From: Streptomyces viridochromogenes DSM 40736
GTDB taxonomy: Bacteria; Actinomycetota; Actinomycetes; Streptomycetales; Streptomycetaceae
DNA length: 64,000 nt
Reading direction: 5' to 3'
NCBI RefSeq assembly: GCF_000158955.1
Contig: NZ_GG657757.1
Span: 5,659,932-5,723,931 of the forward strand
The position numbers and the translations under genes were made by a program. This document shows, one piece after another, positions 40,223 through 47,627 of this stretch. The notes under the pieces were generated by a model that worked only from the letters and a program-made list of their open reading frames with translations, ran no database searches and was not told the DNA's origin. The number at the start of each line of letters is the position of its first letter. The first letter of the stretch is position 1.

Positions 40223-40996
40223 GTGAACCTGCGCGACAAGCTGCGCGGCCTGCTGGTCAGGCTGTACGCACGCCGGGTGGAAGGCCACCTGGACCACGCT
40301 CAGGTGCCCAAGCACATCGGCGTCATCATGGACGGCAACCGGCGCTGGGCGAAGGCCGCCGGTTCCAGCACCGTCGACGGCCACCGGGCCGGTGCCGGAA
40401 AGATCGAGGAGTTCCTCGGCTGGTGCTCCGAGACCGACGTCGAGGTCGTCACCCTCTGGCTCCTGTCCACGGACAATTTCGACCGGCCGCAGGAGGAGCT
40501 CGGTCCGCTGCTCGGCATCATCGAGGACGTCGTCCGCACCCTGGCCGCAGACGGCCGCTGGCGGGTGCACCACGTGGGCACGCCCGACCTGCTGCCCTCC
40601 GGGATGCAGACGGTCCTGAAGGAGGCCGAGGAGACCACGGCGCACGTCGACGGGATACTGGTCAACGTCGCCATCGGCTACGGCGGCCGGCAGGAGATCG
40701 CCGACGCCGTGCGCTCGATGCTGCTCGACGCGCAGGAGCGGGGCACCTCGATGGAGGAGCTCACCGAGGCCGTCGACACCGACATGATCGGGCGTCACCT
40801 CTACACCAGCGACCAGCCCGACCCCGACCTGGTGATCCGCACCAGTGGCGAGCAGCGGCTGTCCGGATTCATGCTCTGGCAGACCGCGCACTCCGAGTAC
40901 TACTTCTGCGACGTGTTCTGGCCGGCCTTCCGCAAGGTCGACTTCCTGCGCGCCATGCGTGACTACGCCGCCCGCCACCGGCGTTTCGGCGGCTGA
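40223..40996 (+). CDS. uppS: Cis-prenyltransferase (isoprenyl diphosphate synthase, UppS type)
   Basis: Enzyme of 257 residues extending allylic diphosphates with isopentenyl diphosphate, making the polyprenyl carrier for peptidoglycan. Signature regions: PKHIGVIMDGNRRWAKAAG with the catalytic Asp, TLWLLSTDNFDRPQEE, DLVIRTSGEQRLSGFMLWQ and SEYYFCDVFWPAF. All conserved residues appear present. GTG 40223 follows GGAGGGG with a rather long spacer. Preceded by the 6C-like RNA terminator, so it has its own promoter in the short stretch 40039-40222. Streptomyces usually has two such genes; which chain length this one makes is unknown. Confidence 0.92.
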   Translation: MNLRDKLRGLLVRLYARRVEGHLDHAQVPKHIGVIMDGNRRWAKAAGSSTVDGHRAGAGKIEEFLGWCSETDVEVVTLWLLSTDNFDRPQEELGPLLGIIEDVVRTLAADGRWRVHHVGTPDLLPSGMQTVLKEAEETTAHVDGILVNVAIGYGGRQEIADAVRSMLLDAQERGTSMEELTEAVDTDMIGRHLYTSDQPDPDLVIRTSGEQRLSGFMLWQTAHSEYYFCDVFWPAFRKVDFLRAMRDYAARHRRFGG

Positions 40997-41390
40997 TTCA
41001 CGCGCCCGCGCGCACCTCCTGACGTCCCTGTTTCAACAAGACGCCGTACGCCGCCGGGCACCGCTGTCACCGCACGTCGCAACCCTTTCCGGTACCCCTC
41101 CGAAGACGGATGTCACACGGAGTTCACCGGCTCGCCGTCATATGCCGTGGCATGGCGACGCTCGTTCGAGGGCATAAGTCAGACAGGTCGATGCCCGAAC
41201 CACGGGTGTCGGTTCTCAGCGGACGGCACGGGGCCGTCCGCCCGGGAGGCCCTTTGCACCAGCCCGATCGTGCGGTCACAGCACGGACGAAGAGGCGGAG
41301 GGCCGGTTCTCGGCCCGTGCTCAGCGGCCGTCAACCGGTCCAGCTCCACTCCGTCGCTCCCCGACCTCATCCGAGGGGGTACGTCCTTCC
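40997..41390. other. 394-base gap between uppS and phoH
   Basis: No gene seen. Holds the hairpin at 41219-41241 and presumably the phoH promoter. Confidence 0.5.
41219..41241 (+). terminator. Hairpin upstream of phoH
   Basis: GCGGACGGC, loop ACGGG, GCCGTCCGC: perfect 9-bp stem 150 bases before the PhoH start. It may end uppS transcription or attenuate phoH. Confidence 0.5.
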
Positions 41391-42716
41391 GTGGTGACCA
41401 GCACAAAGCGCCACAAGCCAGACCGGCGCACCTATGTCCTCGACACCAGCGTCCTGCTGGCCGACCCAGGCGCCCTGAGCCGCTTCGACGAGCACGAGGT
41501 GGTGCTCCCCATCGTCGTGGTGACAGAGCTGGAGGCGAAGAGGCACCATCCCGAACTCGGCTACTTCGCCCGCCAGGCCCTGCGCCTGCTCGACGACCTC
41601 CGGGTGCGGTACGGCCGCCTCGACGCCCCCATCCCCACCGGGGACCTCGGCGGGACCGTCCGTGTCGAGCTCAACCACTCGGACCCCAGCGTGCTGCCCA
41701 GCGGCTACCGCCTGGGGGACAACGACTCCCGCATCCTCGCGGTCGCCCGCAACCTGCAGGCCGAGGGGTTCGACGTCACGGTCGTGTCGAAGGACCTCCC
41801 GCTCAGGATCAAGGCGTCCTCCGTCGGACTCCTCGCCGAGGAGTACCGCGCGGAGCTCGCCATCACGGACTCCTCCGGCTGGACCGGAATGTCCGAACTG
41901 ACCCTGCCCGGCGAGCAGGTGGACATCCTCTTCGAGGAGGGGCACGTCTACGTCCCCGAAGCCGCCGACCTGCCGGTGCACACGGGTCTGACGATCCAGT
42001 CGGAGCGCGGCAAGGCACTCGGGCGGGTCACACCCGAGGGCAACATCCGCGTCGTACGCGGGGACCGCGAGGCGTTCGGCATCAAGGGCCGCAGCGCCGA
42101 GCAGCGGATCGCGCTCGACCTGCTGCTCGACCCGGACGTCGGCATCGTGTCCATGGGCGGCCGGGCCGGCACCGGAAAGTCGGCGCTGGCGCTCTGCGCG
42201 GGCCTGGAGGCGGTGCTGGAGCGCCGTCAGCACCAGAAGGTGATGGTCTTCCGTCCGCTGTACGCGGTGGGCGGGCAGGAGCTCGGCTATCTGCCCGGCT
42301 CCGAGGCCGAGAAGATGAGCCCCTGGGCGCAGGCCGTGTTCGACACCCTGTCGGCGGTCACCAGCCGGGAGGTCATCGAGGAGGTCACCGCGCGCGGCAT
42401 GCTGGAGGTCCTGCCGCTCACCCACATCCGCGGCCGTTCGCTGCACGACGCGTTCGTCATCGTGGACGAGGCGCAGTCGCTGGAGAGGAACGTGCTGCTG
42501 ACCGTTCTGTCCCGGGTCGGGGCCAATTCACGGGTGGTTCTCACCCATGACGTGGCCCAGCGGGACAACCTCAGGGTCGGCCGGTACGACGGTGTCGTCG
42601 CCGTCGTCGAGAAGCTGAAGGGGCATCCGCTCTTCGCGCACGTGACCCTGAACCGGTCCGAGAGGTCCCAGATCGCTGCCCTTGTGACCGAAATGCTCGA
42701 AGACGGTCACATCTGA
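41391..42716 (+). CDS. phoH2: PIN-PhoH fusion (YlaK-like) RNA-acting ATPase
   Basis: Protein of 441 residues. N-terminal PIN domain (RTYVLDTSVLLADPG with the first metal Asp, VVVTELEAKR, DNDSRILAVA), about residues 12-150, then a linker and a PhoH ATPase domain (Walker A GRAGTGKSAL, Walker B HDAFVIVDEAQSLERN, then RNVLLTVLSRVG and VLTHDVAQRDNLR). The family combines an RNase and a helicase-type ATPase; mycobacterial PhoH2 unwinds and cuts RNA. GTG 41391 or 41394 can start it. Stands alone with its own terminator. Confidence 0.93.
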   Translation: MVTSTKRHKPDRRTYVLDTSVLLADPGALSRFDEHEVVLPIVVVTELEAKRHHPELGYFARQALRLLDDLRVRYGRLDAPIPTGDLGGTVRVELNHSDPSVLPSGYRLGDNDSRILAVARNLQAEGFDVTVVSKDLPLRIKASSVGLLAEEYRAELAITDSSGWTGMSELTLPGEQVDILFEEGHVYVPEAADLPVHTGLTIQSERGKALGRVTPEGNIRVVRGDREAFGIKGRSAEQRIALDLLLDPDVGIVSMGGRAGTGKSALALCAGLEAVLERRQHQKVMVFRPLYAVGGQELGYLPGSEAEKMSPWAQAVFDTLSAVTSREVIEEVTARGMLEVLPLTHIRGRSLHDAFVIVDEAQSLERNVLLTVLSRVGANSRVVLTHDVAQRDNLRVGRYDGVVAVVEKLKGHPLFAHVTLNRSERSQIAALVTEMLEDGHI

Positions 42717-43135
42717 CCGTTCCGCCCCAAGGAGGGGTGGTTACGCAGTAGTTGGCGCCGTCCGGAAAGGCGAAGAGCCTAGCCGGGCGGCGCCTTCGCG
42801 TCTTGCGGTTTCTGTGAATCTCCCGCGTCAAACGGGCTGTGAGCTTTCACACGCAACTCGGAATTGCCTTGCACCGTCGTGTTACGGCAGAGTCTCACTC
42901 CTGTCAGGCCCCGCATACGACACACCTGTACCCCCAGCGGTACGGCACCACAAAGAGCACAGCTTCAACTGCATAGCGATGTCGTATGCCGCCCGAGCAT
43001 CACACGGCGCTCCCCTCGCGGGAGTTGCCCACCGGGCCCGAGCCTCCCGTGACCCCGCAGTTGGGGAGGCCAGCGTCAGGGGCACGATTGCGTCCGCGAG
43101 GGTCACCGAAGCGGACGGTGCTGGAAGGAAACCGT
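42717..43135. other. 419-base gap before the transglycosylase gene
   Basis: Holds the terminator at 42754-42794 and a leader of over 300 bases whose sequence I could not assign to a known riboswitch. The ydaO (c-di-AMP) motif was looked for because it often precedes such cell-wall genes in Streptomyces; it was not found. Confidence 0.4.
42754..42794 (+). terminator. Terminator after phoH
   Basis: GGCGCCGTCCGG pairs with CCGGGCGGCGCC (one T-G wobble) across a 17-base loop. Confidence 0.7.
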
Positions 43136-43837
43136 GTGAGCCGGATCTCGGTCCGGGGATTCGCAGTGGCTTCGGCCACGGCGGTCACCGCTGTCGGAAG
43201 CGTCGTCGGAGTTGCCTCGGGCAGCACCGCGCAGAACAACGACGCCGAAGCGACGGCAAGCGGCACCACGCTGCTCGCGGACATCCCCGCGGGTCAGCAG
43301 GCCCAGGTGCAGACCGCGTCCCTGACTCAGCAGGCCGACGTACAGGCCATCGCGGCGGACGCGAGTGCCAAGAAGGACGCCGAGGAGGCCGCCCGCAAGG
43401 CCGCCGCCGAGACGGCCATCGCCAAGAAGGAGGCCGCCGAGAAGGCAGCCAAGGCGGCCAAGGAGGCCAAGGAGCGCGCGGAGGCCAAGGACGCCGCCGC
43501 CAGCCGTTCCAAGGACATCTCCAACATCCCCGTCTCGAGCTCCTACACCATCGCGCAGATCCAGGCGATGGCGCGGCAGATCGTGCCGTCGGGTCAGTTC
43601 CAGTGCTTCAGCAACATCGTGGACCACGAGTCCGACTGGAACTACAAGGCCGTCAACCCCTCCTCCGGGGCCTACGGCATGTTCCAGGCTCTGCCCGGAT
43701 CCAAGATGTCGTCCGTCGGCGCCGACTGGCAGACCAATCCGGCCACCCAGATCAAGTGGGGCCTGAACTACATGAACGACCGCTACGGCAGCCCGTGTGA
43801 CGCTTGGTCGTTCTGGCAGGCCAACAGCTGGTACTGA
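43136..43837 (+). CDS. Secreted lytic transglycosylase-like protein
   Basis: Secreted protein of 233 residues. Signal peptide (GFAVASATAVTAVGSVVGVA), an Ala/Lys/Glu-rich coiled coil (about 75-125, KKDAEEAARKAAAET), and a C-terminal transglycosylase-like domain (IVDHESDWNYKAVNPSSGAY, GMFQALPGSKM, NYMNDRYGSPCDAWSFW). The catalytic Glu is in HESDW. Should cut glycan strands of peptidoglycan during growth or germination. GTG 43136 follows GGAAGGA. Long untranslated leader upstream. Confidence 0.9.
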   Translation: MSRISVRGFAVASATAVTAVGSVVGVASGSTAQNNDAEATASGTTLLADIPAGQQAQVQTASLTQQADVQAIAADASAKKDAEEAARKAAAETAIAKKEAAEKAAKAAKEAKERAEAKDAAASRSKDISNIPVSSSYTIAQIQAMARQIVPSGQFQCFSNIVDHESDWNYKAVNPSSGAYGMFQALPGSKMSSVGADWQTNPATQIKWGLNYMNDRYGSPCDAWSFWQANSWY

Positions 43838-43871
43838 GCCCGCGGCCCTGAGCCGCAGCCCACGCTTCGCC

Positions 43872-43904
43872 CGAGCCCCGCACCGTTCAACGGTGCGGGG
43901 CTCG
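43872..43904 (+). terminator. Terminator after the transglycosylase gene
   Basis: CGAGCCCCGCACCG, loop TTCAA, CGGTGCGGGGCTCG: perfect 14-bp stem. Confidence 0.85.
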
Positions 43905-43973
43905 CGCCATGTACGGTCGGGACGGACGGCTCCCGGGGGAGTGCTGCGCAGAGACGGGGGAAGAGGACGGATC

Positions 43974-45290
43974 ATGTCGCGTGTGCCAGGGTGGCTCGGC
44001 CGGCTCGGTGCCGGACTGACCGAGATGAGCGAGCAGTGGAACGAGCGCCGCGCCGAGGCCGAACGGGAGCGGGAGGCGTCCGAGTCCCTCGCGGGTCCCG
44101 GCGAACACGTGCCGCCGCCCCCGGACTACGCGCCTGACGTCCCGGCCCGGCCCGACCCCGCCTCGGCCGTGCCGTGGGGAGTGCGGGTCGCGGCGGAGGC
44201 GGGATGGCGGCTGCTCGTCCTCGCGGGCACGCTGTGGGTGCTGATGCGGGTCATCAGCGCCGTCCAGCTGGTGGTGCTGGCGTTCGTGAGCGCCCTGCTC
44301 ATCACCGCGCTGCTCCAGCCGACCGTGGGACGGTTGCGGCGACTGGGAGTGCCCCGCGGGCCGGCCACGGCGATGACGGCGATCCTCGGGTTCGTCGTCA
44401 TGGGGCTGATCGGCTGGTTCGTGACCTGGCAGGTCATGGAGAACATCGACGACCTCTCGGGCCAGATCCAGAACGGCATCGACGAGTTGCGGAACTGGCT
44501 GCTGAACAGCCCCTTCCACGTCACGGACAAGCAGATCAACGAGATCGCCAAGAACCTGCGGGAGGCGGTCGGGGCGAACACCGACCAGATCACCTCGGCG
44601 GGGCTGGAGGGCGTGACGGTCGTCGTCGAGGCGCTGACGGGGATTCTGCTGGCCGTCTTCTCGACGCTGTTCCTGCTCTACGACGGCAAGCGCATCTGGG
44701 AGTGGACGCTGAGGCTGGTGCCGGCGGCGGCGCGGCCGGGAATGGCCGGGGCCGGGCCGGCGGCCTGGCGGACGCTGACGGCGTACGTGCGGGGCACGGT
44801 GATCGTGGCGCTGATCGACGCGATCTTCATCGGTCTTGGCATCTACTTCCTCGATGTGCCGATGGCCGTGCCGCTGGCGGTGTTCATCTTCCTGTTCGCG
44901 TTCATACCGCTGGTCGGCGCGGTGGTGTCCGGGGCACTGGCGGTGGTGGTCGCGCTGGTCACCCAGGGGGTGTTCACGGCCGTCATGACGCTCGTGGTGG
45001 TGCTCGCGGTGCAGCAGATCGAGGGGCACATCCTGCAGCCGTTCATCCTGGGGCGGGCGGTGCGGGTGCATCCGCTCGCGGTGGTGCTGTCGGTCGCGGC
45101 GGGAGGGATGGTCGCCGGGATCGGCGGTGCGGTCGTCGCCGTGCCCCTGGTGGCGGTGACGAACACGGTCGCCGGATATCTGCGCGAGTACTCACGGAAG
45201 TCGGCGTTGCGGCACGCGGCGCGGCCGCGTGAGGCGACACCGGTGGGGGCGACACAGCAGCCCGCGCCGTCCGAGTCGCTCTCGGAGTAG
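43974..45290 (+). CDS. AI-2E family membrane permease
   Basis: Protein of 438 residues. A charged N-terminal tail (WNERRAEAEREREASES) of about 75 residues, then about eight membrane helices: LVLAGTLWVLMRVISAV, the pair near ALLQPTVGRLRRLGVP and TAILGFVVMGLIGWFV, a soluble middle part, and the late helices around FIFLFAFIPLVGAVVSG, with family motif QQIEGHILQPFILGRAVRVH. Called AI-2E by homology only; many members export or exchange ions or other small compounds. ATG 43974 follows GAGGACGG. Confidence 0.88.
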   Translation: MSRVPGWLGRLGAGLTEMSEQWNERRAEAEREREASESLAGPGEHVPPPPDYAPDVPARPDPASAVPWGVRVAAEAGWRLLVLAGTLWVLMRVISAVQLVVLAFVSALLITALLQPTVGRLRRLGVPRGPATAMTAILGFVVMGLIGWFVTWQVMENIDDLSGQIQNGIDELRNWLLNSPFHVTDKQINEIAKNLREAVGANTDQITSAGLEGVTVVVEALTGILLAVFSTLFLLYDGKRIWEWTLRLVPAAARPGMAGAGPAAWRTLTAYVRGTVIVALIDAIFIGLGIYFLDVPMAVPLAVFIFLFAFIPLVGAVVSGALAVVVALVTQGVFTAVMTLVVVLAVQQIEGHILQPFILGRAVRVHPLAVVLSVAAGGMVAGIGGAVVAVPLVAVTNTVAGYLREYSRKSALRHAARPREATPVGATQQPAPSESLSE

Positions 45291-45309
45291 CCCGGGTCCT
45301 CGAAGAGCA

Positions 45310-45348
45310 GCAGGGCCCCGCCCACCGGTCAGGTGGGCGGGGCCCTGC
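45310..45348. terminator. Shared terminator between convergent genes
   Basis: A perfect 17-bp stem (arms 45310-45326, 45332-45348) with loop GGTCA between the permease and ahpD. Confidence 0.88.
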
Positions 45349-45371
45349 GACGTGAGGCGTGCGGCCAGGGG

Positions 45372-45905
45372 TTACTCGGCCAGGACCGCCTCGGCGTCCA
45401 GCGTGACGCCGACCGCCTGGATCACGGAGGCGATCTTGAAGGCCTCCTGGATGACGTCACGGTCGAGGCCGGCCTTGCGGAGGACCTGCTCGTGCGAGTC
45501 CAGGCACATGCCGCAGCCGTTGATCGCGGAGACCGCGAAGGACCACAGCTCGAAGTCGACCTTGTCGACGCCCGGGTTGCCGATCACGTTCATCCGCAGG
45601 CCCGCGCGCAGGTTGCCGTACTCGTGGTCCGACAGCAGGTGCCGGGTGCGGTAGAAGACGTTGTTCATCGCCATCACCGCGGCCGCGGACTTCGCCGCCG
45701 TGTAGGCCTCCGGCGACAGGTTCGCCTTCGCCTCGGGCTCCAGCTCGCGCAGCACGATCGGGGAGCGGGAGGCGATCGCCGTCGCCAGGACCGTGCCCCA
45801 CAGCTGCTGGGCCGGCAGGTCCGAGTTGCCGATGACCGAGCCCAGGTTGAGCTTCAGGTCCTTGGCGTAGTCCGGTATCGAGGACTTCAGTGCGTCCAGC
45901 GACAT
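45372..45905 (-). CDS. ahpD: Alkyl hydroperoxidase AhpD
   Basis: Protein of 177 residues that reduces AhpC or lipoyl partners through its CxxC pair. The active site is visible as NGCGMCLDSHEQVLRKAG, with the nearby His and Glu of the family. Other conserved parts: NNVFYRTRHLLSDHEY and ASVIQAVGVTLDAE. ATG 45905 lies 6 bases after the ahpC stop, so the two are one operon under the OxyR-controlled promoter. Length is normal for AhpD. Confidence 0.96.
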   Translation of the reverse strand: MSLDALKSSIPDYAKDLKLNLGSVIGNSDLPAQQLWGTVLATAIASRSPIVLRELEPEAKANLSPEAYTAAKSAAAVMAMNNVFYRTRHLLSDHEYGNLRAGLRMNVIGNPGVDKVDFELWSFAVSAINGCGMCLDSHEQVLRKAGLDRDVIQEAFKIASVIQAVGVTLDAEAVLAE

Positions 45906-45911
45906 GTCAGA

Positions 45912-46466
45912 TCACTCCCCGGAGAGCAGCTTGACCGGGTCGAGGGTCTCGTCGCCCTTCGACCAGTTGCACGGGCAGAGCTCGTCCGTCTGGAGCGCGT
46001 CCAGGACCCGGAGGACCTCCTTCGGGTTACGGCCGACCGAACCCGCGGTCACCATCGAGAACTGGATCTCGTTGTTCTGGTCCACGATGAACACCGCGCG
46101 CTTGGCGAAGCCGTCCTCGCCCTCGATGCCGAGGGCACGCATGAGCTCGTGCTTGGAGTCGGCCATCATCGGGAACGGCAGGTCGCGCAGGTCGTCGTGG
46201 TCCTTGCGCCAGGCGTGGTGGACGAACTCGGAGTCGCCGGAGAAGCCCAGGACCTGCGCGTCGCGGTCGGCGAACTCCTCGTTCAGCTTGCCGAAGGCGG
46301 CGATCTCGGTGGGGCACACGAAGGTGAAGTCCTTGGGCCAGGCGAAGATCACCTTCCACTTGCCTTCGTAGGTCTTGTGGTTGATCTCCTCGAACTCCTT
46401 GCCCGCCTCCAGCGAGACGCAGGCGGTCAGTTCGAACTCGGGGAACTTGTCACCGACGGTGAGCAC
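45912..46466 (-). CDS. ahpC: Alkyl hydroperoxide reductase AhpC (peroxiredoxin)
   Basis: Two-Cys peroxiredoxin of 184 residues. Peroxidatic Cys in WPKDFTFVCPTEIAAF; resolving Cys near the C-terminus in ELCPCNW. GTG 46466 was chosen because AAGGAG lies 5 bases upstream and the protein then begins at LTVGDKFPEFEL, as in other AhpC. Detoxifies hydrogen and organic peroxides, reduced by AhpD. Divergent from oxyR across 133 bases. An inverted repeat in its leader (46486-46510) is described as a finding. Confidence 0.96.
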   Translation of the reverse strand: MLTVGDKFPEFELTACVSLEAGKEFEEINHKTYEGKWKVIFAWPKDFTFVCPTEIAAFGKLNEEFADRDAQVLGFSGDSEFVHHAWRKDHDDLRDLPFPMMADSKHELMRALGIEGEDGFAKRAVFIVDQNNEIQFSMVTAGSVGRNPKEVLRVLDALQTDELCPCNWSKGDETLDPVKLLSGE

Positions 46467-46599
46467 ACACACTCCTTGCAGCGAAGAAACACCCGGATTG
46501 CGAGTGTTTCTCATGGGTTGGACGTTATTGATGTTGGCACAGGCTCGATTGATTACGGAAATAGCTATACTCGGTCGGGTTGATCGGAGGTAGTTATTA
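46467..46599. promoter_or_regulatory. ahpC-oxyR divergent promoter region
   Basis: Contains TATACT (46566-46571), a perfect -10 for oxyR, overlapped on the other strand by GTATAGCTAT. The palindrome ATAGCTAT (46561-46568) resembles half of the OxyR contact motif. GAAACAC and GTGTTTC (46486-46492, 46504-46510) form a further inverted repeat inside the ahpC leader. OxyR probably binds here and controls both directions. Confidence 0.7.
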
Positions 46600-47568
46600 G
46601 TGACTGTGGGTAATAAGCGCAGGCAACCCAGCCTCGCGCAGCTACGGGCGTTCGCGGCCGTGGCCGAGCACCTCCACTTCCGGGACGCGGCAGGGGCGAT
46701 CGGCATGAGCCAGCCCGCTCTCTCGGGTGCCGTATCGGCGCTCGAGGAAACACTCGGAGTGACGCTCCTCGAGCGTACGACGCGCAAGGTGCTGCTCTCA
46801 CCCGAGGGTGAGCGGATCGCCGTCCGGGCCAAGGCGGTGCTGGGGGAAGTGGGCGCGCTCATGGAGGAGGCCGAGGCGGTGCGCGCCCCGTTCACGGGCG
46901 TGCTGCGACTGGGCGTCATCCCGACCGTGGCGCCCTATCTGCTGCCCACGGTCCTGCGGCTCGTCCACGACAGGTATCCGCACCTCGACCTCCAGGTGCA
47001 CGAGGAGCAGACCGCCTCCCTCGTCGACGGCCTCGGCAGCGGCCGGCTCGACCTGTTGCTGCTCGCCGTGCCCCTCGGCGTGCCGGGCGTGGCCGAACTG
47101 CCGCTGTTCGACGAGGACTTCGTGCTCGTCACGCCGCTGGACCACGAGCTCGGCGGACGCGAGGGCATCGCGCGCGAGGCGCTGCGCGAGCTGCACCTGC
47201 TGCTCCTGGACGAGGGGCACTGCCTGCGCGACCAGGCCCTCGACATCTGCCGGGAGGCCGGCCGCGAGGACGCGCCCGTCACCACGACCGCCGCGGGGCT
47301 GTCCACGCTGGTGCAACTCGTCGCGGGCGGGCTCGGCGTCACGCTGCTGCCGCGCACGGCCCTCAAGGTCGAGACCTCCCGCAGCAACCAGCTCCTCACC
47401 GGGTACTTCGCCGACCCGGCCCCCACCCGCCGGGTCGCCCTGGCGATGCGGGCGGGGGCGCCGCGCGGCGCCGAGTACGAGGAACTGGCAGCCGCCCTGC
47501 GCCAGGCCCTGCGGCCCCTGCCCGTACGGGTCATAGGCGAACGAGGGGACATTGCGGACACGACCTAG
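46600..47568 (+). CDS. oxyR: Peroxide-sensing LysR-type regulator OxyR
   Basis: LysR-family protein of 322 residues. N-terminal helix-turn-helix (SLAQLRAFAAVAEHLHF, MSQPALSGAVSALEETLG) and effector domain with the redox pair C208 (EGHCLRDQA) and C217 (LDIC). The spacing of nine residues equals that of enterobacterial OxyR C199/C208, so the disulfide switch should be conserved. It activates ahpCD after peroxide stress. GTG 46600 follows GGAGGTAGTTATTA. The C-terminal region TLVQLVAGGLGVTLLPRTAL is typical. Confidence 0.95.
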   Translation: MTVGNKRRQPSLAQLRAFAAVAEHLHFRDAAGAIGMSQPALSGAVSALEETLGVTLLERTTRKVLLSPEGERIAVRAKAVLGEVGALMEEAEAVRAPFTGVLRLGVIPTVAPYLLPTVLRLVHDRYPHLDLQVHEEQTASLVDGLGSGRLDLLLLAVPLGVPGVAELPLFDEDFVLVTPLDHELGGREGIAREALRELHLLLLDEGHCLRDQALDICREAGREDAPVTTTAAGLSTLVQLVAGGLGVTLLPRTALKVETSRSNQLLTGYFADPAPTRRVALAMRAGAPRGAEYEELAAALRQALRPLPVRVIGERGDIADTT

Positions 47569-47627
47569 GCCCCCGCCTACGCCGCCGCCCCCCGGGTACG
47601 GCTCGGCGCAGGCGGGGCCCGGGCTTG

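Noticed and set aside
42795..43135. ydaO (c-di-AMP) riboswitch upstream of the transglycosylase
   Set aside because: Expected by context but its conserved blocks were not found by eye.
45333..46583. 416-codon plus-strand frame over ahpD and ahpC
   Set aside because: Shadow of two well-conserved genes.
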